DNA from: Promicromonospora thailandica
GTDB lineage: Bacteria > Actinomycetota > Actinomycetes > Actinomycetales > Cellulomonadaceae
Assembly: GCF_024171955.1 (NCBI RefSeq)
Contig: NZ_JAMTCS010000011.1
Span: 1-64,000 of the forward strand
Length of the DNA: 64,000 bases
Direction of reading: 5' to 3'
Part shown: piece after piece, positions 34,644-43,623 of the stretch
How the letters are laid out: every line of letters starts with the position of its first letter
Numbering within the stretch: position 1 is the stretch's first letter
The notes under the pieces: model-generated
Told to the model about the DNA's origin: nothing
What the model saw: the letters and a program-made list of their open reading frames with translations, nothing else
Databases searched by the model: none
Program-made: the position numbers and the translations under genes

Positions 34644-35963
34644 ATGTCGAACCAGGATGTCACCAGTCACCACAGGTCCGGCCGGGGGGCGTTCCGCCTG
34701 CTGGCGGCCGCCGGCGCCACCGCCGCACTGGCTCTCGGGCTGACCGTCGCGCCGTCCGCCCCGGCCACCGCCGCCGACGTGCCGGACTCCTTCACGATCT
34801 CCGGCTCCGGCTACGGCCACGGTGTCGGGATGGCGCAGTACGGCGCGTACCAGATGGCGCGGGAGGGGCGCTCGCCGGGACAGATCCTCGGGCACTACTA
34901 CCAGGGCGCACGGAACGGCGCGGTGAGGACCCCACGCGACATCGACGTCCAGGTCTACGGGCCGGACCCGTACGGTGTCGACGGGTACGGCGACTCCGGG
35001 CCCACCCGCATCGACGTCAAGGGCGGCACCTGGGCGCTGCAGGCTCAGGGCCGCACGGTCGCGCGCGGCAGCGGGCCCGTCGAGCTCTCGGTGCGGCGGG
35101 GCGGCCTCGTCGTCCGCACGGACGGGCGCACCCACCGGTACGACCGGATGTGGCTGCTCTGGTCCGGCACGCCGCACTACCGGCCCGACGCGGCGCCGTC
35201 GGTCGCGCACGTGCGGGGCGCCCACGGCTCCTACCGGTGGGGCAGGCTGCAGCTCTCGGCGTCGGCGGGCGTGCCCAACGTGGTCAACCGGGTGCCCCTG
35301 AACGGTGCCTACCTGTTCGGCCTCGCCGAGATGCCCGCGTCGTGGGGCGCGCACGGCGGGCGCGCCGCCCTGGAGGCCCAGGCGATCGTGGCGCGGTCGT
35401 TCGCGCTGCTGCGCAGCGGGCAGTGGAAGGCGCGGTGCCGGTGCCACGTGGTGGACGACGTGCGCGACCAGCACTTCTCCGGCTTCAAGAACGAGAGCGG
35501 GGCCTCCGCTGGACACTGGATCGCCGCGGTCAAGGCGACGCGGACCTCGCTCACGCGCGCCCGGGTGCTGACCTGGTCCGGTCGGCCGGTCGAGGCCCAC
35601 TACTTCTCGTCGAGCGGCGGGCGCACCGCGCACTCGGAGGACGTCTGGGCGTCCGAGGTGCCCTACGAGCGGTCGGTGGCCGACCCGTACAGCCTCCGGG
35701 CGCCGGGCAACGGTCATGCGAGCTGGAGCCGTCGGCTCACGCAGAAGGGTGCGCAGCGCCTGTTCGGGCTGTCCGAGGTCGCCTCGATCAAGATCGCCGA
35801 CCGGTACCGCAGCGGTCAGGTAGCCGTGCTGGTCGCGAAGTCGCCGTCCGGGAAGTCAGCCACGGTGCGCGGCTCGGCCGACCACATCCGTTCGGTCGTC
35901 GGGAAGCACACCCGCGGCGGAAACGTCCCGTCCTCCTGGATCGACCGGGTGCGGTCGAACTGA
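34644..35963 (+). CDS. SpoIID/LytB-domain secreted protein
   Basis: A 439-residue exported protein. A signal peptide lies at about 18-45 (AGATAALALGLTVAPSAPAT). The first conserved block is ISGSGYGHGVGMAQYGAYQM, followed by APSV- and PLNGAYLFGLAEMPASWG-type segments and ALEAQAIVARSFALLR, which are SpoIID/LytB signatures. SpoIID is a lytic transglycosylase of sporulation; actinobacterial relatives are wall-associated and of unclear activity. The glutamate in ALEAQAI aligns with the general position of the SpoIID catalytic Glu. ATG 34644, with GGGGG 7 nt upstream, is preferred to ATG 34596. Likely a wall-remodelling factor at the edge of the glycan locus. Confidence 0.88.
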   Translation: MSNQDVTSHHRSGRGAFRLLAAAGATAALALGLTVAPSAPATAADVPDSFTISGSGYGHGVGMAQYGAYQMAREGRSPGQILGHYYQGARNGAVRTPRDIDVQVYGPDPYGVDGYGDSGPTRIDVKGGTWALQAQGRTVARGSGPVELSVRRGGLVVRTDGRTHRYDRMWLLWSGTPHYRPDAAPSVAHVRGAHGSYRWGRLQLSASAGVPNVVNRVPLNGAYLFGLAEMPASWGAHGGRAALEAQAIVARSFALLRSGQWKARCRCHVVDDVRDQHFSGFKNESGASAGHWIAAVKATRTSLTRARVLTWSGRPVEAHYFSSSGGRTAHSEDVWASEVPYERSVADPYSLRAPGNGHASWSRRLTQKGAQRLFGLSEVASIKIADRYRSGQVAVLVAKSPSGKSATVRGSADHIRSVVGKHTRGGNVPSSWIDRVRSN

Positions 35964-36054
35964 GCTCGCTCCGGATCACCCGGGGTTTATCGCGACAGGA
36001 GCGAGCGAGCGGCTTAAATTTGCCGTGAACTCCTCCAGATGAACGGCAGACCAC

Positions 36055-37236
36055 GTGGCCACGCTGAACGAGCGCTACAACTTCCTCCTCTCCCGCCTGT
36101 ACGGCCGACTCGGCCGGCCCGGGCGCGCCGAGCGCGCCCTCGCACGGGCGACGGCGGGACCTGAGGCCGACCCCGCCTGGCTGCACCGCCTGGCCACCGC
36201 CCGTCGCCGGGCCCACGACCACGCCGGAGCGGCCGACGCGCTGGCGCGGGCGATCGACGGTCGTGGCGAGGACGCGCCGGGCCGCTGGTACTACGAGCTC
36301 GGCCGCGCCTCGGAGCTCGCGGGCCGGCTCGAGGACGCCGACGCCGCCTACCGGCGCTGGACCGCCCGCGAGCCGCTGCCCCGCGGCCTGGACGCCGTGC
36401 TGCTCGACCGCGGCGTGCAGCAGTTCGTGCCGCGGCGGGACGCCGTCCGCTTCGTGCTCGAGCGTCTGCCGGAGCTTCGCGCCGCCGCCGCGGCGCGAGA
36501 GGTCGTCCAGGACCGGTCGGAGACCGTGTGGGTGTACTGGGCGCAGGGCTTCGAGCAGGCGCCGGACGTGGTGCGGATGTGCCGCGCGAGCATGTCCCGG
36601 CACCTCACCCGCCCGGTCGTGGAGCTCACCGACGAGAACGTGGGCACGTATGTGACCCTGCCGGACGACATCGACACGATGGTCACCGACCGGACCGCAC
36701 GGTCCGACCTGCTGCGCCTGGAGCTGCTCGCGCGGTACGGGGGTACGTGGTTCGACGCCACCTGCTACCTGCGGGGCGACGCGGGGGCGGAGATGGCCGA
36801 CCACGCCCGGCCGTCCGGCTTCTTCGCCCCGGCCAAGGAGCGGACGACGATCGGCACGTGGAACATCACCGCCCGGCCGCGCCACCACCTCGTCACGATG
36901 ACGCTGGAGGCGCTCTACGCCTACTGGCGGCGGGACGGCGCGCTGCCCCACTACTTCACGTTCCACCACCTCTTCGAGGCGCTGGCGCTCACGGACCCGC
37001 GGTCGGGCGAGCTGTGGACCGCGACGCCCCGGCTGTCGACCGCGCCGTCGCTGCGGCTCCGCCACTGGATGAGCCGGGACGTGACCGACGAGGAGTTCGA
37101 CCGCGCGCTGTCCCGCGCGACGATCCACAAGCTCTCGTACAAGGCCGGCGCCGACAACACCGGTCCGCGCAGCGTGCTCGGCCGGTTGTACGCGGCGCAG
37201 GCGGCCGCGGGCGGCAACCCGCTCGCGACCGCCTGA
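36055..37236 (+). CDS. Capsular polysaccharide synthesis glycosyltransferase (GT32-like) with helical N-terminus
   Basis: A 393-residue protein. Residues 1-145 are TPR-like helical pairs with repeated A-A-L-R. The catalytic part begins at VWVYWAQGFEQAPDVVRMC and contains RTARSDLLRLELLARYGGTWFD, the core of the capsular polysaccharide synthesis family (PF05704) related to GT32, with its D-x-x-D-like acidic motif ending in WFDATC. It probably adds a hexose to a surface polysaccharide in the cytoplasm. The start is GTG 36055 and its ribosome site is weak. The AT-rich TTAAATT at 36014-36020 may be part of its promoter. It is convergent with the next gene, stops 6 bp apart. Confidence 0.85.
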   Translation: MATLNERYNFLLSRLYGRLGRPGRAERALARATAGPEADPAWLHRLATARRRAHDHAGAADALARAIDGRGEDAPGRWYYELGRASELAGRLEDADAAYRRWTAREPLPRGLDAVLLDRGVQQFVPRRDAVRFVLERLPELRAAAAAREVVQDRSETVWVYWAQGFEQAPDVVRMCRASMSRHLTRPVVELTDENVGTYVTLPDDIDTMVTDRTARSDLLRLELLARYGGTWFDATCYLRGDAGAEMADHARPSGFFAPAKERTTIGTWNITARPRHHLVTMTLEALYAYWRRDGALPHYFTFHHLFEALALTDPRSGELWTATPRLSTAPSLRLRHWMSRDVTDEEFDRALSRATIHKLSYKAGADNTGPRSVLGRLYAAQAAAGGNPLATA

Positions 37237-37242
37237 GCGCCG

Positions 37243-39591
37243 TCAGACCGCGCGCAGAAGCACCGCGAGGGACTCGTCGTACTGTTCACGCAGCGACTCC
37301 CGGGCGCCGGCCACGGCCTTCCGGTACTGCCCTGGGTCGTCGAGCACGGCGCGGGTCAGCTCGAGCAGCCGGTCGCCCAGGTGCTCCTCGAAGATCGGCA
37401 GACCCCACTCGGGGTGCCCGACGTCCTCGAGGAAGTAGCGGAGCTTGGGGTGCGAGACCAGCGACACGATCGGGGTGCCCACTCCGAACGGGATCATGCC
37501 CGCGTGCCCGCGCATGCCGATCACCAGGTCGGAGTCCGCATAGAGCTGGAGGGCGCCGTCCACACCGAGCCGGAAGAGGCAGTCGACGGGCACCCGCGTG
37601 CCGTGCGTCGCGTACAGGTCCTGGGCGACCCGCTCGTCCCCGACGGTGTGCGCCGCGATCCGGATGTCGGCCAGCTCGCCTGCGGCACGGACGAACCGGT
37701 CCAGCTCGGCCAGGAAGCCGTCGTAACGACCCTTGAAGCGCAGGGCGGTCCGGTCGAACGCGATGTTGAGGTGGACCACGGGTCGGCGGCCGGGCTCGAC
37801 GGCTCGCTCGACCCGGGCGCCCGGACCGTGCGGCAGGAGACCGAGGAAGGTGGTCGGGCACGGCATGTAGCGCACCCGATCCTGCAGCTCGGCGGGCAGC
37901 AGGTCCCGCACGCGGTCGATCGACCCGTGGTTGCGCAGGCCCACGAGCGTGGCACGCTCGACCGTCAGCCGCAGGGACTCCCCGAAGCGTGACCCGTGGA
38001 TCTCCTGGCCCTCGAACAGGTTGTACCCCACGGCGACCAGACCCAGCGGCACCCGGAGCGACCGGAGGCTGTCGTCGGGCACGTTCCACTGCCAGCCGCT
38101 GTTCCCGTTCGGCATCGTGTCGGGCAGGAACAGTCCGCCACCACCGACCAGCACCGCATCGGTGGCGTTCGCGCGTTCGACGGCGGCCGCGTCGAACACC
38201 TGGTGCACGTGGACGCCGTTCCACGACTCGACCGGACGCACGGCGGCGACGCTCTCCCGGACCGCGACCGGCAGCAGCTCGTCGCCGTAGTTGCCGAGCT
38301 CGTCCATGTAGAACGCCGCGTGCGTGAGCCGCAGGCCGCCGGGCGTGGTCGTGGCCTGCACGCCCGCGTCGACCGAGCCCGCCCGGAGGCGCCCGTCCAG
38401 GGCGCGAGCCTTGGCATGCACAGGGTTCAGGTGCAGGGCGGCGTCGAGGTGCTCCCGTGCGGCCGCCAGGTCACCCGTGACCCAGGCGGTCTCGGACAGG
38501 AACTGCTCGGCCAGCCACGGTTCGGGTTCCTTGACCGCGAGCAGGCCGATCGCCGCGGCCTCGTCGTACCGGGACAGGGCACGCAGGTCCCCGGCAAGGC
38601 GAAGGGGATCGCTGATCCGGCCGGTCTGCCCGGCCACGGCCTGGCGGACGGCGACCGCCGCCGCGTAGCGCCCCTGCTGGGAGAGCGCGGTCGCCTCGGC
38701 GACCAGCCGCCCGACCTTGTCCACGTCGCGCGCCACGAGACGGTCGAGAAGCTCCGCGGGCACATCCCGGACCACATCGCGGTAGTGGCTCTCGAGCACG
38801 GGGTCGGTCGGTGCGCCACCGTCAGACAGGGCGAGATACCGGGCGAAGAACGCCAGGTGCGTCAGGTCGTAGGAGCGCCAGGTCGCCTCCAGCTCGGCGT
38901 AGCCGTGCTCACCGCCTGTCCAGGGCTTGTACCGGCCGGTGAAGTGCAGCACCCGCACGTCGCCCGGTTGCGATCGACCGGGCTGCGAAGCCTCCTTGGT
39001 CCAGTTGTAGGTGCGGTCGAGCCGGTGATACCCCGAACCCAGCACGGCGTTGAGGAGGCCCTGGCCGTGCTCGTCCGGCGCGTACGCGCCGTCGCTGCCC
39101 ACGCGTTCCAGCCGTGCGACGAACTCGTCGCTCATGTGTTCCCGGCCGAAGACGAGCAGGCCCCCGTCGAACGCCGGGTCGTCGTCGCGGGACGACCGTG
39201 GCACGGCGGCGAAGGGCTCGGGGAGGTCGAAGAGACCCTCGATCTCTCCCAGCACCGTCATGTCGGTGCCCAGCGTGATCACGCGGTCGTAGTCGCGGAG
39301 GCGGAACGCGTCGAGGATCGCGTACATGGTGCCGGGGGCACCGCTCGACCCGCCGGGCCTGCGGAAGCGCTCGTAGAGCGCGGGGTCCACGCGGACGAAC
39401 CGGACTCCGGGACGGAGCGTCCGGATCAGCGCGGCGTCGTCGCCCGGGAGCCCGTCGTGCAGGACCACGAGGTCAGCCGTCGAGCCGGGGTTGTTCAGGA
39501 TCAGACTCTTCAGCAGGACGAGAAACCCTGCGAGGCTGTCGTGGTCCACGAAGCTCACATAGGCGCGCCTGGAGCCGTCGGTGATGGCCAT
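37243..39591 (-). CDS. GT8-like glycosyltransferase fused to polysaccharide pyruvyltransferase
   Basis: A 782-residue two-domain enzyme. Residues about 8-270 are GT8-like: YVSFVDHDSLAGFLVLLKSL, then the metal region ITLGTDMTVLGEI near 103-113, where the usual DxD reads GTD. A helical, TPR-like spacer runs from about 275-415. From about 418 to the end is a polysaccharide pyruvyl transferase domain (PF04230): MDELGNYGDELLPVAV, AVLVGGGGLFLPDT, and SDLVIGMRGHAGMIPFGVG with its conserved H. It would add both a sugar and a ketal pyruvate to one glycan. A GAGGAG site precedes the ATG. It is the last gene of the manB operon. Confidence 0.88.
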   Translation of the reverse strand: MAITDGSRRAYVSFVDHDSLAGFLVLLKSLILNNPGSTADLVVLHDGLPGDDAALIRTLRPGVRFVRVDPALYERFRRPGGSSGAPGTMYAILDAFRLRDYDRVITLGTDMTVLGEIEGLFDLPEPFAAVPRSSRDDDPAFDGGLLVFGREHMSDEFVARLERVGSDGAYAPDEHGQGLLNAVLGSGYHRLDRTYNWTKEASQPGRSQPGDVRVLHFTGRYKPWTGGEHGYAELEATWRSYDLTHLAFFARYLALSDGGAPTDPVLESHYRDVVRDVPAELLDRLVARDVDKVGRLVAEATALSQQGRYAAAVAVRQAVAGQTGRISDPLRLAGDLRALSRYDEAAAIGLLAVKEPEPWLAEQFLSETAWVTGDLAAAREHLDAALHLNPVHAKARALDGRLRAGSVDAGVQATTTPGGLRLTHAAFYMDELGNYGDELLPVAVRESVAAVRPVESWNGVHVHQVFDAAAVERANATDAVLVGGGGLFLPDTMPNGNSGWQWNVPDDSLRSLRVPLGLVAVGYNLFEGQEIHGSRFGESLRLTVERATLVGLRNHGSIDRVRDLLPAELQDRVRYMPCPTTFLGLLPHGPGARVERAVEPGRRPVVHLNIAFDRTALRFKGRYDGFLAELDRFVRAAGELADIRIAAHTVGDERVAQDLYATHGTRVPVDCLFRLGVDGALQLYADSDLVIGMRGHAGMIPFGVGTPIVSLVSHPKLRYFLEDVGHPEWGLPIFEEHLGDRLLELTRAVLDDPGQYRKAVAGARESLREQYDESLAVLLRAV

Positions 39592-39605
39592 TCCGTCAGT
39601 TCTCC

Positions 39606-40928
39606 TCAGCGCAGTGAGATCTTGCCCGGCCCGGTCGACACGGCACGGGAGAGTATCCAGTCGCGCTCGGCGGTGGGGGAGGGGGCCTCGGCGTCCGGGC
39701 GAAGGTCGAGCCCGAACAGGTCGATCGTGGTGCTCACGTCCAGGTAGTCCAGGAGCACGGTCATGGTGAGATGGGTGGTGGGCTCGGGCAGGGCGGCGCG
39801 GAGGGCGTGCGGCATCACCGTGCTGCGGGGCCAGCGGACCGACTCGTCGCCCACCCACCGCTGCGCCTCCGGCCTCAGCCGCTTGACCAGCGAGCCGACC
39901 CACTCCGCAGCGGGCGCGCCGCTGAAGGCGAGCCGGACGTCCACGGGGACGTCCCAGCCGCCGTCGTCCTGGAGGCTGGTGGCGTGGACGTCGGTCCGCG
40001 TGCCCGTCCGGGCCGCATCCAGGGCGAACGACCCACAGCGGATCACCACGTCGTAACCGTCGATCTCGGCCCCGTGCTCGCCCAGGGACCCGGTGGCGTT
40101 CCCGACGAGACAGATCCGCTTGCCTGCGAAGTACTCGCGCAGCCCGGACAGGTTGGCGGTACTGACGGCGGGGGGTTCGCCCGCCCAGCGGGTGCCCCTC
40201 TCCCACACACCCGCGCCCATCTCGGCGACGGTGGCGTCAAGGACCCCGCGGAGCACCGCCACGGGAGAACCTACGGCGACAGAGTGTGCGACCGTGCCGC
40301 GCAGCACGGCCAGATAGGGCTTCGACGCCGCCGCGTCGCCGTGGTAGGCGGCAGCGAGCTCCGCAGCGGCGTTCGTGGAGAGCTCGTCGGCCGACCCGGC
40401 GGCGAGGTCTCGCAGTGCGCTCGCGATGCGGGTGTCTTGCGACCGCTTGCGCGCAGTGACCCGCCACGGTTCCTCCCCGGCGGTCGGCCGGGTCGAGCCT
40501 GCGACGTCGCGCTGGACGGCGCGCGCCCGCTCGTCGCCCGGGCGGGCCTCGAGCACACAGCTCGCCGCCCGGAGCGCGAGCTGGTCGTCCAGCCCGACGA
40601 GCTGCCGGGCGACGTCGGTGAGCGACTCCACGACCGGGGCGTCGGTATGCCAGGCCCGGCGGTCGAGGCTCATGTCGAGCGCCGCTCCGGCCCGCGCCTC
40701 CGCGACCGTGACCCGGGCCTGGAACGCGACGACGGTCTGGACGACCAGCTCGTGGCGGGTCGTCGCGCTCGCCGACAGGTCCGCCGCGAAGACGGCCAGG
40801 TCCCGCACCAGTGCGGTGAACTCACGGTTGGTCCGCTGGGTGCGCGGCCCACCCTTGAGCGACTCGATGAGGCGCTGGCGCACCCGCCGCTTCGCTCCTT
40901 GCGAGAGCCGCCGCAGAGGCTGTTTCAT
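39606..40928 (-). CDS. GT29 sialyltransferase-like protein
   Basis: A 440-residue protein. The first 250 residues are helical and Arg-rich without a known domain. From about 260 the sequence LREYFAGKRICLVGNATGSL and then EIDGYDVVIRCGSF matches the sialylmotif L of GT29 sialyltransferases (VGN, then D---V-R). Later text TVMPHALRAAL and a C-terminal strand FGLDLRPDAEAPSP fit the S/VS region loosely. GT29 enzymes use CMP-sialic acid, which NeuA in this window could provide. Sits 14 bp upstream of the GT8/pyruvyltransferase gene in the same operon. The family call rests on the L motif only. Confidence 0.75.
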   Translation of the reverse strand: MKQPLRRLSQGAKRRVRQRLIESLKGGPRTQRTNREFTALVRDLAVFAADLSASATTRHELVVQTVVAFQARVTVAEARAGAALDMSLDRRAWHTDAPVVESLTDVARQLVGLDDQLALRAASCVLEARPGDERARAVQRDVAGSTRPTAGEEPWRVTARKRSQDTRIASALRDLAAGSADELSTNAAAELAAAYHGDAAASKPYLAVLRGTVAHSVAVGSPVAVLRGVLDATVAEMGAGVWERGTRWAGEPPAVSTANLSGLREYFAGKRICLVGNATGSLGEHGAEIDGYDVVIRCGSFALDAARTGTRTDVHATSLQDDGGWDVPVDVRLAFSGAPAAEWVGSLVKRLRPEAQRWVGDESVRWPRSTVMPHALRAALPEPTTHLTMTVLLDYLDVSTTIDLFGLDLRPDAEAPSPTAERDWILSRAVSTGPGKISLR

Positions 40929-41010
40929 CCTTGGTCCTTCGTGAGGTCCCTGTGCCCGGGCAGGTGCGCGGCACAGCCACTGGTACCGGACCAGCGGGAA
41001 TCGGTGCGGT

Positions 41011-42219
41011 TCAGGACAGTATCTCCGCGAACGTGCGGGTCACGGCACGGCCGTTCGCGGCTGCGGACTTCCGTACACGCGCCCGGGTCCTCCGGTCTCC
41101 GATGACCGGCCGGATCGCTGCCGCGAGCCGTTCGCCACCCTCCTCGCCACCGGTGAAGAAGGGGTGCTCGTCGGACGCGGTGCCCGACGCTACCACGTCG
41201 TAGAGCGACCTCGTCTTGTGCGAGTTGGAGTGCATCAGCACGAACGGCGTACCACCAAGGGTCGCCAGGATGCTGGGGTGGTAGCGGCCGGAGACCATCG
41301 CCGAGGCGTTCCACAGCAGGCGCGCGGCCGCGGTCAGCGGGACCTTCGGCTGGACCACCAGGGTGCCGGAGCCCTTGAGCGCCTTGATGTACTTCTCGTC
41401 GGGGCCGTCCGAGGCCGCGAAGACCGTCTCGACGCCGTCCTTCTTCAGTCGGGACCGCAGGGCGAGAGCGGTGGCCCGGAACTCGTCGGGGTCGACGTCG
41501 TAGATGGACGTCCCCGAGAGGACGACGTACGGCTGGTCGCTGTGCAGCAGACGCTGGACCGTGATCGAGAGCCCCTCCGTCTCCGGGGAGAAGGCCGCAC
41601 GGTCGATGAGCGAGGTCCTCGTGGCGCCGGCCCAGGCGAACAGCGCGTCAGGGGTCCAGTCGGCCTGGAGCTGCGGGTACAGCTCCCGGTGGAGCTCGAG
41701 GCTCGACGGGTCCCGGTACCGGATCGAGTCGCACATCGAGAGCGTCTCCCCGACCTCGTCGATGACGAGCTTCTCGTGCTCGGGCCGGACCGGAGCGTAG
41801 GAAAGGATGCTGTTCAGGAGATGGACGGGCTTGCCCAGCAGCTTCGCCGCGCGCATCATCGCCATCGTCCGGACGAGCGTCAGCCGCTCCGTCAGGATGA
41901 AGTCGCCCTCGCCGTTGACGACGAGCTCGTCGGCGGCCGTGAGGGCCGCCCGTACCTCGCGGAGCCCGCGGGTCGCAGGCTCCGCCTCCGCGATGGCCTT
42001 GGCCAGCTCGTCGACGACGTGGAACCCGGACCGACCCTCGACCGCCTCGTCGATCTGCGACATCGGCTTGAGGATCCACTCGCTGATCGTCGAGGCGATG
42101 TGCCGGCCGGCGCTGTTCTCGACGATGCCTCCCATCGCGAGGCTCGTCGCCCGACCTCCCCAGTTCGAGCGCGTCAGGGGGTCGTGCAGCCGTAGGACAC
42201 ACGTCTTCGTCCGTGCCAC
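41011..42219 (-). CDS. Polysaccharide pyruvyl transferase family protein
   Basis: A 402-residue protein of the polysaccharide pyruvyl transferase family (CsaB/WcaK-like), which typically transfers pyruvate from phosphoenolpyruvate to a sugar of a surface polymer. The N-terminal strand is unusual (VLRLHDPLTRSNWGGRATSL), then ADELVVNGEGDFILTERLTL gives the family's N-G-E-G loop. The conserved C-terminal half has LLWNASAMVSGRYHPSILAT followed by GTPFVLMHSNSHKT, with the R and H of the presumed donor pocket. The GTG start has AGGAG 8 nt upstream. It is the second pyruvyltransferase-type protein in the operon. Confidence 0.86.
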   Translation of the reverse strand: MARTKTCVLRLHDPLTRSNWGGRATSLAMGGIVENSAGRHIASTISEWILKPMSQIDEAVEGRSGFHVVDELAKAIAEAEPATRGLREVRAALTAADELVVNGEGDFILTERLTLVRTMAMMRAAKLLGKPVHLLNSILSYAPVRPEHEKLVIDEVGETLSMCDSIRYRDPSSLELHRELYPQLQADWTPDALFAWAGATRTSLIDRAAFSPETEGLSITVQRLLHSDQPYVVLSGTSIYDVDPDEFRATALALRSRLKKDGVETVFAASDGPDEKYIKALKGSGTLVVQPKVPLTAAARLLWNASAMVSGRYHPSILATLGGTPFVLMHSNSHKTRSLYDVVASGTASDEHPFFTGGEEGGERLAAAIRPVIGDRRTRARVRKSAAANGRAVTRTFAEILS

Positions 42220-42356
42220 GAGGGCGCTCCTCTCACAGCGGGCTCAGCGCCCACGAAGCCGGGGGCCGCGTGCCCCTGGCCAGATCACCCGCGAGCGTAC
42301 CGAAGTTCGGCCCACGCTCTGACACCGTGGTGGTCCGCAGGGTGGTCCGCAGGGGG

Positions 42357-43607
42357 TCAGCGACGTGGCACACGGCCGAGGACTGCGCGCCGGACTCGGC
42401 GGTAGCGCTTCGCCAGGCGGTACACCCGGCCGGAGCGGAGCGCGTCGAGCTCGGCCCGCAGCGCGTCCCGCTCCCGGGTCAGCTTCTCGACCTGCGTGGT
42501 CGCCGTCCGGTGCTCGGCGACGGCCTTGTCCTTGGTGACGGTCGTCGAGCGCAGGAGCTGGTCCAGCAGCGACGAGGTGGCCGCCACGTCCCGCCCGACG
42601 GTGCCCGACGGCGGGCCGGTACGCGCGATCCGGGCCTGGAGGTCCTGCAGGGCCTCCGACAAGCGGTACCTCTGGGTCGCGCTGTCCCGGTAGGCACGCG
42701 CGAACGTGCCGCCGCTCTCCCAGCCGGAGACGAGCTCTTTCGCGAGCTGTTCCGGTGCCCGCTTGTCGAAGCCCCGTCCGGAGAAGTTCTTCGACGCCGC
42801 GTGGTCGACGTTGTTCGCGTCGAGCCAGCCCGGCCCCCCGAACCTGTCGTAGCAGAAGACGGCTCGGCCTGCGACGAGGGCGTACTGGACGGTCTTCCCG
42901 ATGCTGACCACCGCGTCGTGAGCGCCCACGAGGGCCGGGTCGACCCGCTGTGGCGCCGCGCCCAGCTCGGTCTGCTGTCCGACGAGGGTCACGTCGAAGG
43001 TAGGCGTGACCAGCCGCAGAGCCCGGTGCAGGTCGGTGGGGATGTGGTTGGAGACGACGAGGAGCTTCGGTCGGGTGCCCACCGTGCGCTCGGGAAGGTC
43101 CGCGAACGGGTCGGGCGCAGGGTTCGGGAAGACGTGGAGCCGCTCCTTCTCGACGGTGTCGAAGAGCCCTCTGGCCACCTGCGCGTCGTGCGTCTCCGGC
43201 GAGTTGAAGACCACGGCGGAGGCCAGGGCGGCCTCGAGTCCCGGGACCAGGGGTGACTCCGCCGGAGCGTAGGCCGAGAGGTGCGCGAAGACGACAGGAG
43301 CGTCGACCGCTCCGCGCAGGACGGCGTCCGGCACGAGGTTGTGGTGTACCCACACGAGGGAGAAGGGGGCCGACGTCAGCCGGTCGTCCAGCCCCGACCA
43401 CGAGGTCTCGCGCACCTCGACGCCGGGGACCGCGGTGAAGAGCGCCGCGATCTTCTCGTCGATCGACCGGGCCACCACCACGACCCGCGAGCCTGCGGCG
43501 GCGAAGTGCTCGGCCATCTCCAGCGAGATCATCTCCGACCCGCCCATGCCCCGCAGCCGACCCTGGGTGATCAGGACGTCGCCGCCCGCGAAAGGTGTTC
43601 CCGACAT
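42357..43607 (-). CDS. GT-B glycosyltransferase (GT4-like) with C-terminal coiled coil
   Basis: A 416-residue protein. The N-terminal Rossmann part begins with VLITQGRLRGMGGSEMISLEMAEHF, whose G-G-S-E turn is typical of GT4 sugar-transferase folds. The second half has KLLVVSNHIPTDLHRAL and then DAVVSIGKTVQYALVAGRAVFCYD, equivalent to the donor-binding loop. Instead of the usual E-x7-E, the C-terminus becomes an extended coiled coil with EHRTATTQVEKLTRERDAL and ends with Arg-rich text. It could be an oligomeric or inactive transferase, but the context in a glycan operon supports activity. The ATG follows the GT61 stop by 16 bp. Confidence 0.82.
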   Translation of the reverse strand: MSGTPFAGGDVLITQGRLRGMGGSEMISLEMAEHFAAAGSRVVVVARSIDEKIAALFTAVPGVEVRETSWSGLDDRLTSAPFSLVWVHHNLVPDAVLRGAVDAPVVFAHLSAYAPAESPLVPGLEAALASAVVFNSPETHDAQVARGLFDTVEKERLHVFPNPAPDPFADLPERTVGTRPKLLVVSNHIPTDLHRALRLVTPTFDVTLVGQQTELGAAPQRVDPALVGAHDAVVSIGKTVQYALVAGRAVFCYDRFGGPGWLDANNVDHAASKNFSGRGFDKRAPEQLAKELVSGWESGGTFARAYRDSATQRYRLSEALQDLQARIARTGPPSGTVGRDVAATSSLLDQLLRSTTVTKDKAVAEHRTATTQVEKLTRERDALRAELDALRSGRVYRLAKRYRRVRRAVLGRVPRR

Positions 43608-43623
43608 GGGGGCGAGACTACCT

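Noticed and set aside
35964-36006. 9-bp inverted repeat with a 25-nt loop after the SpoIID-like gene
   Set aside because: The loop is too long and the stem too short for a confident terminator call.
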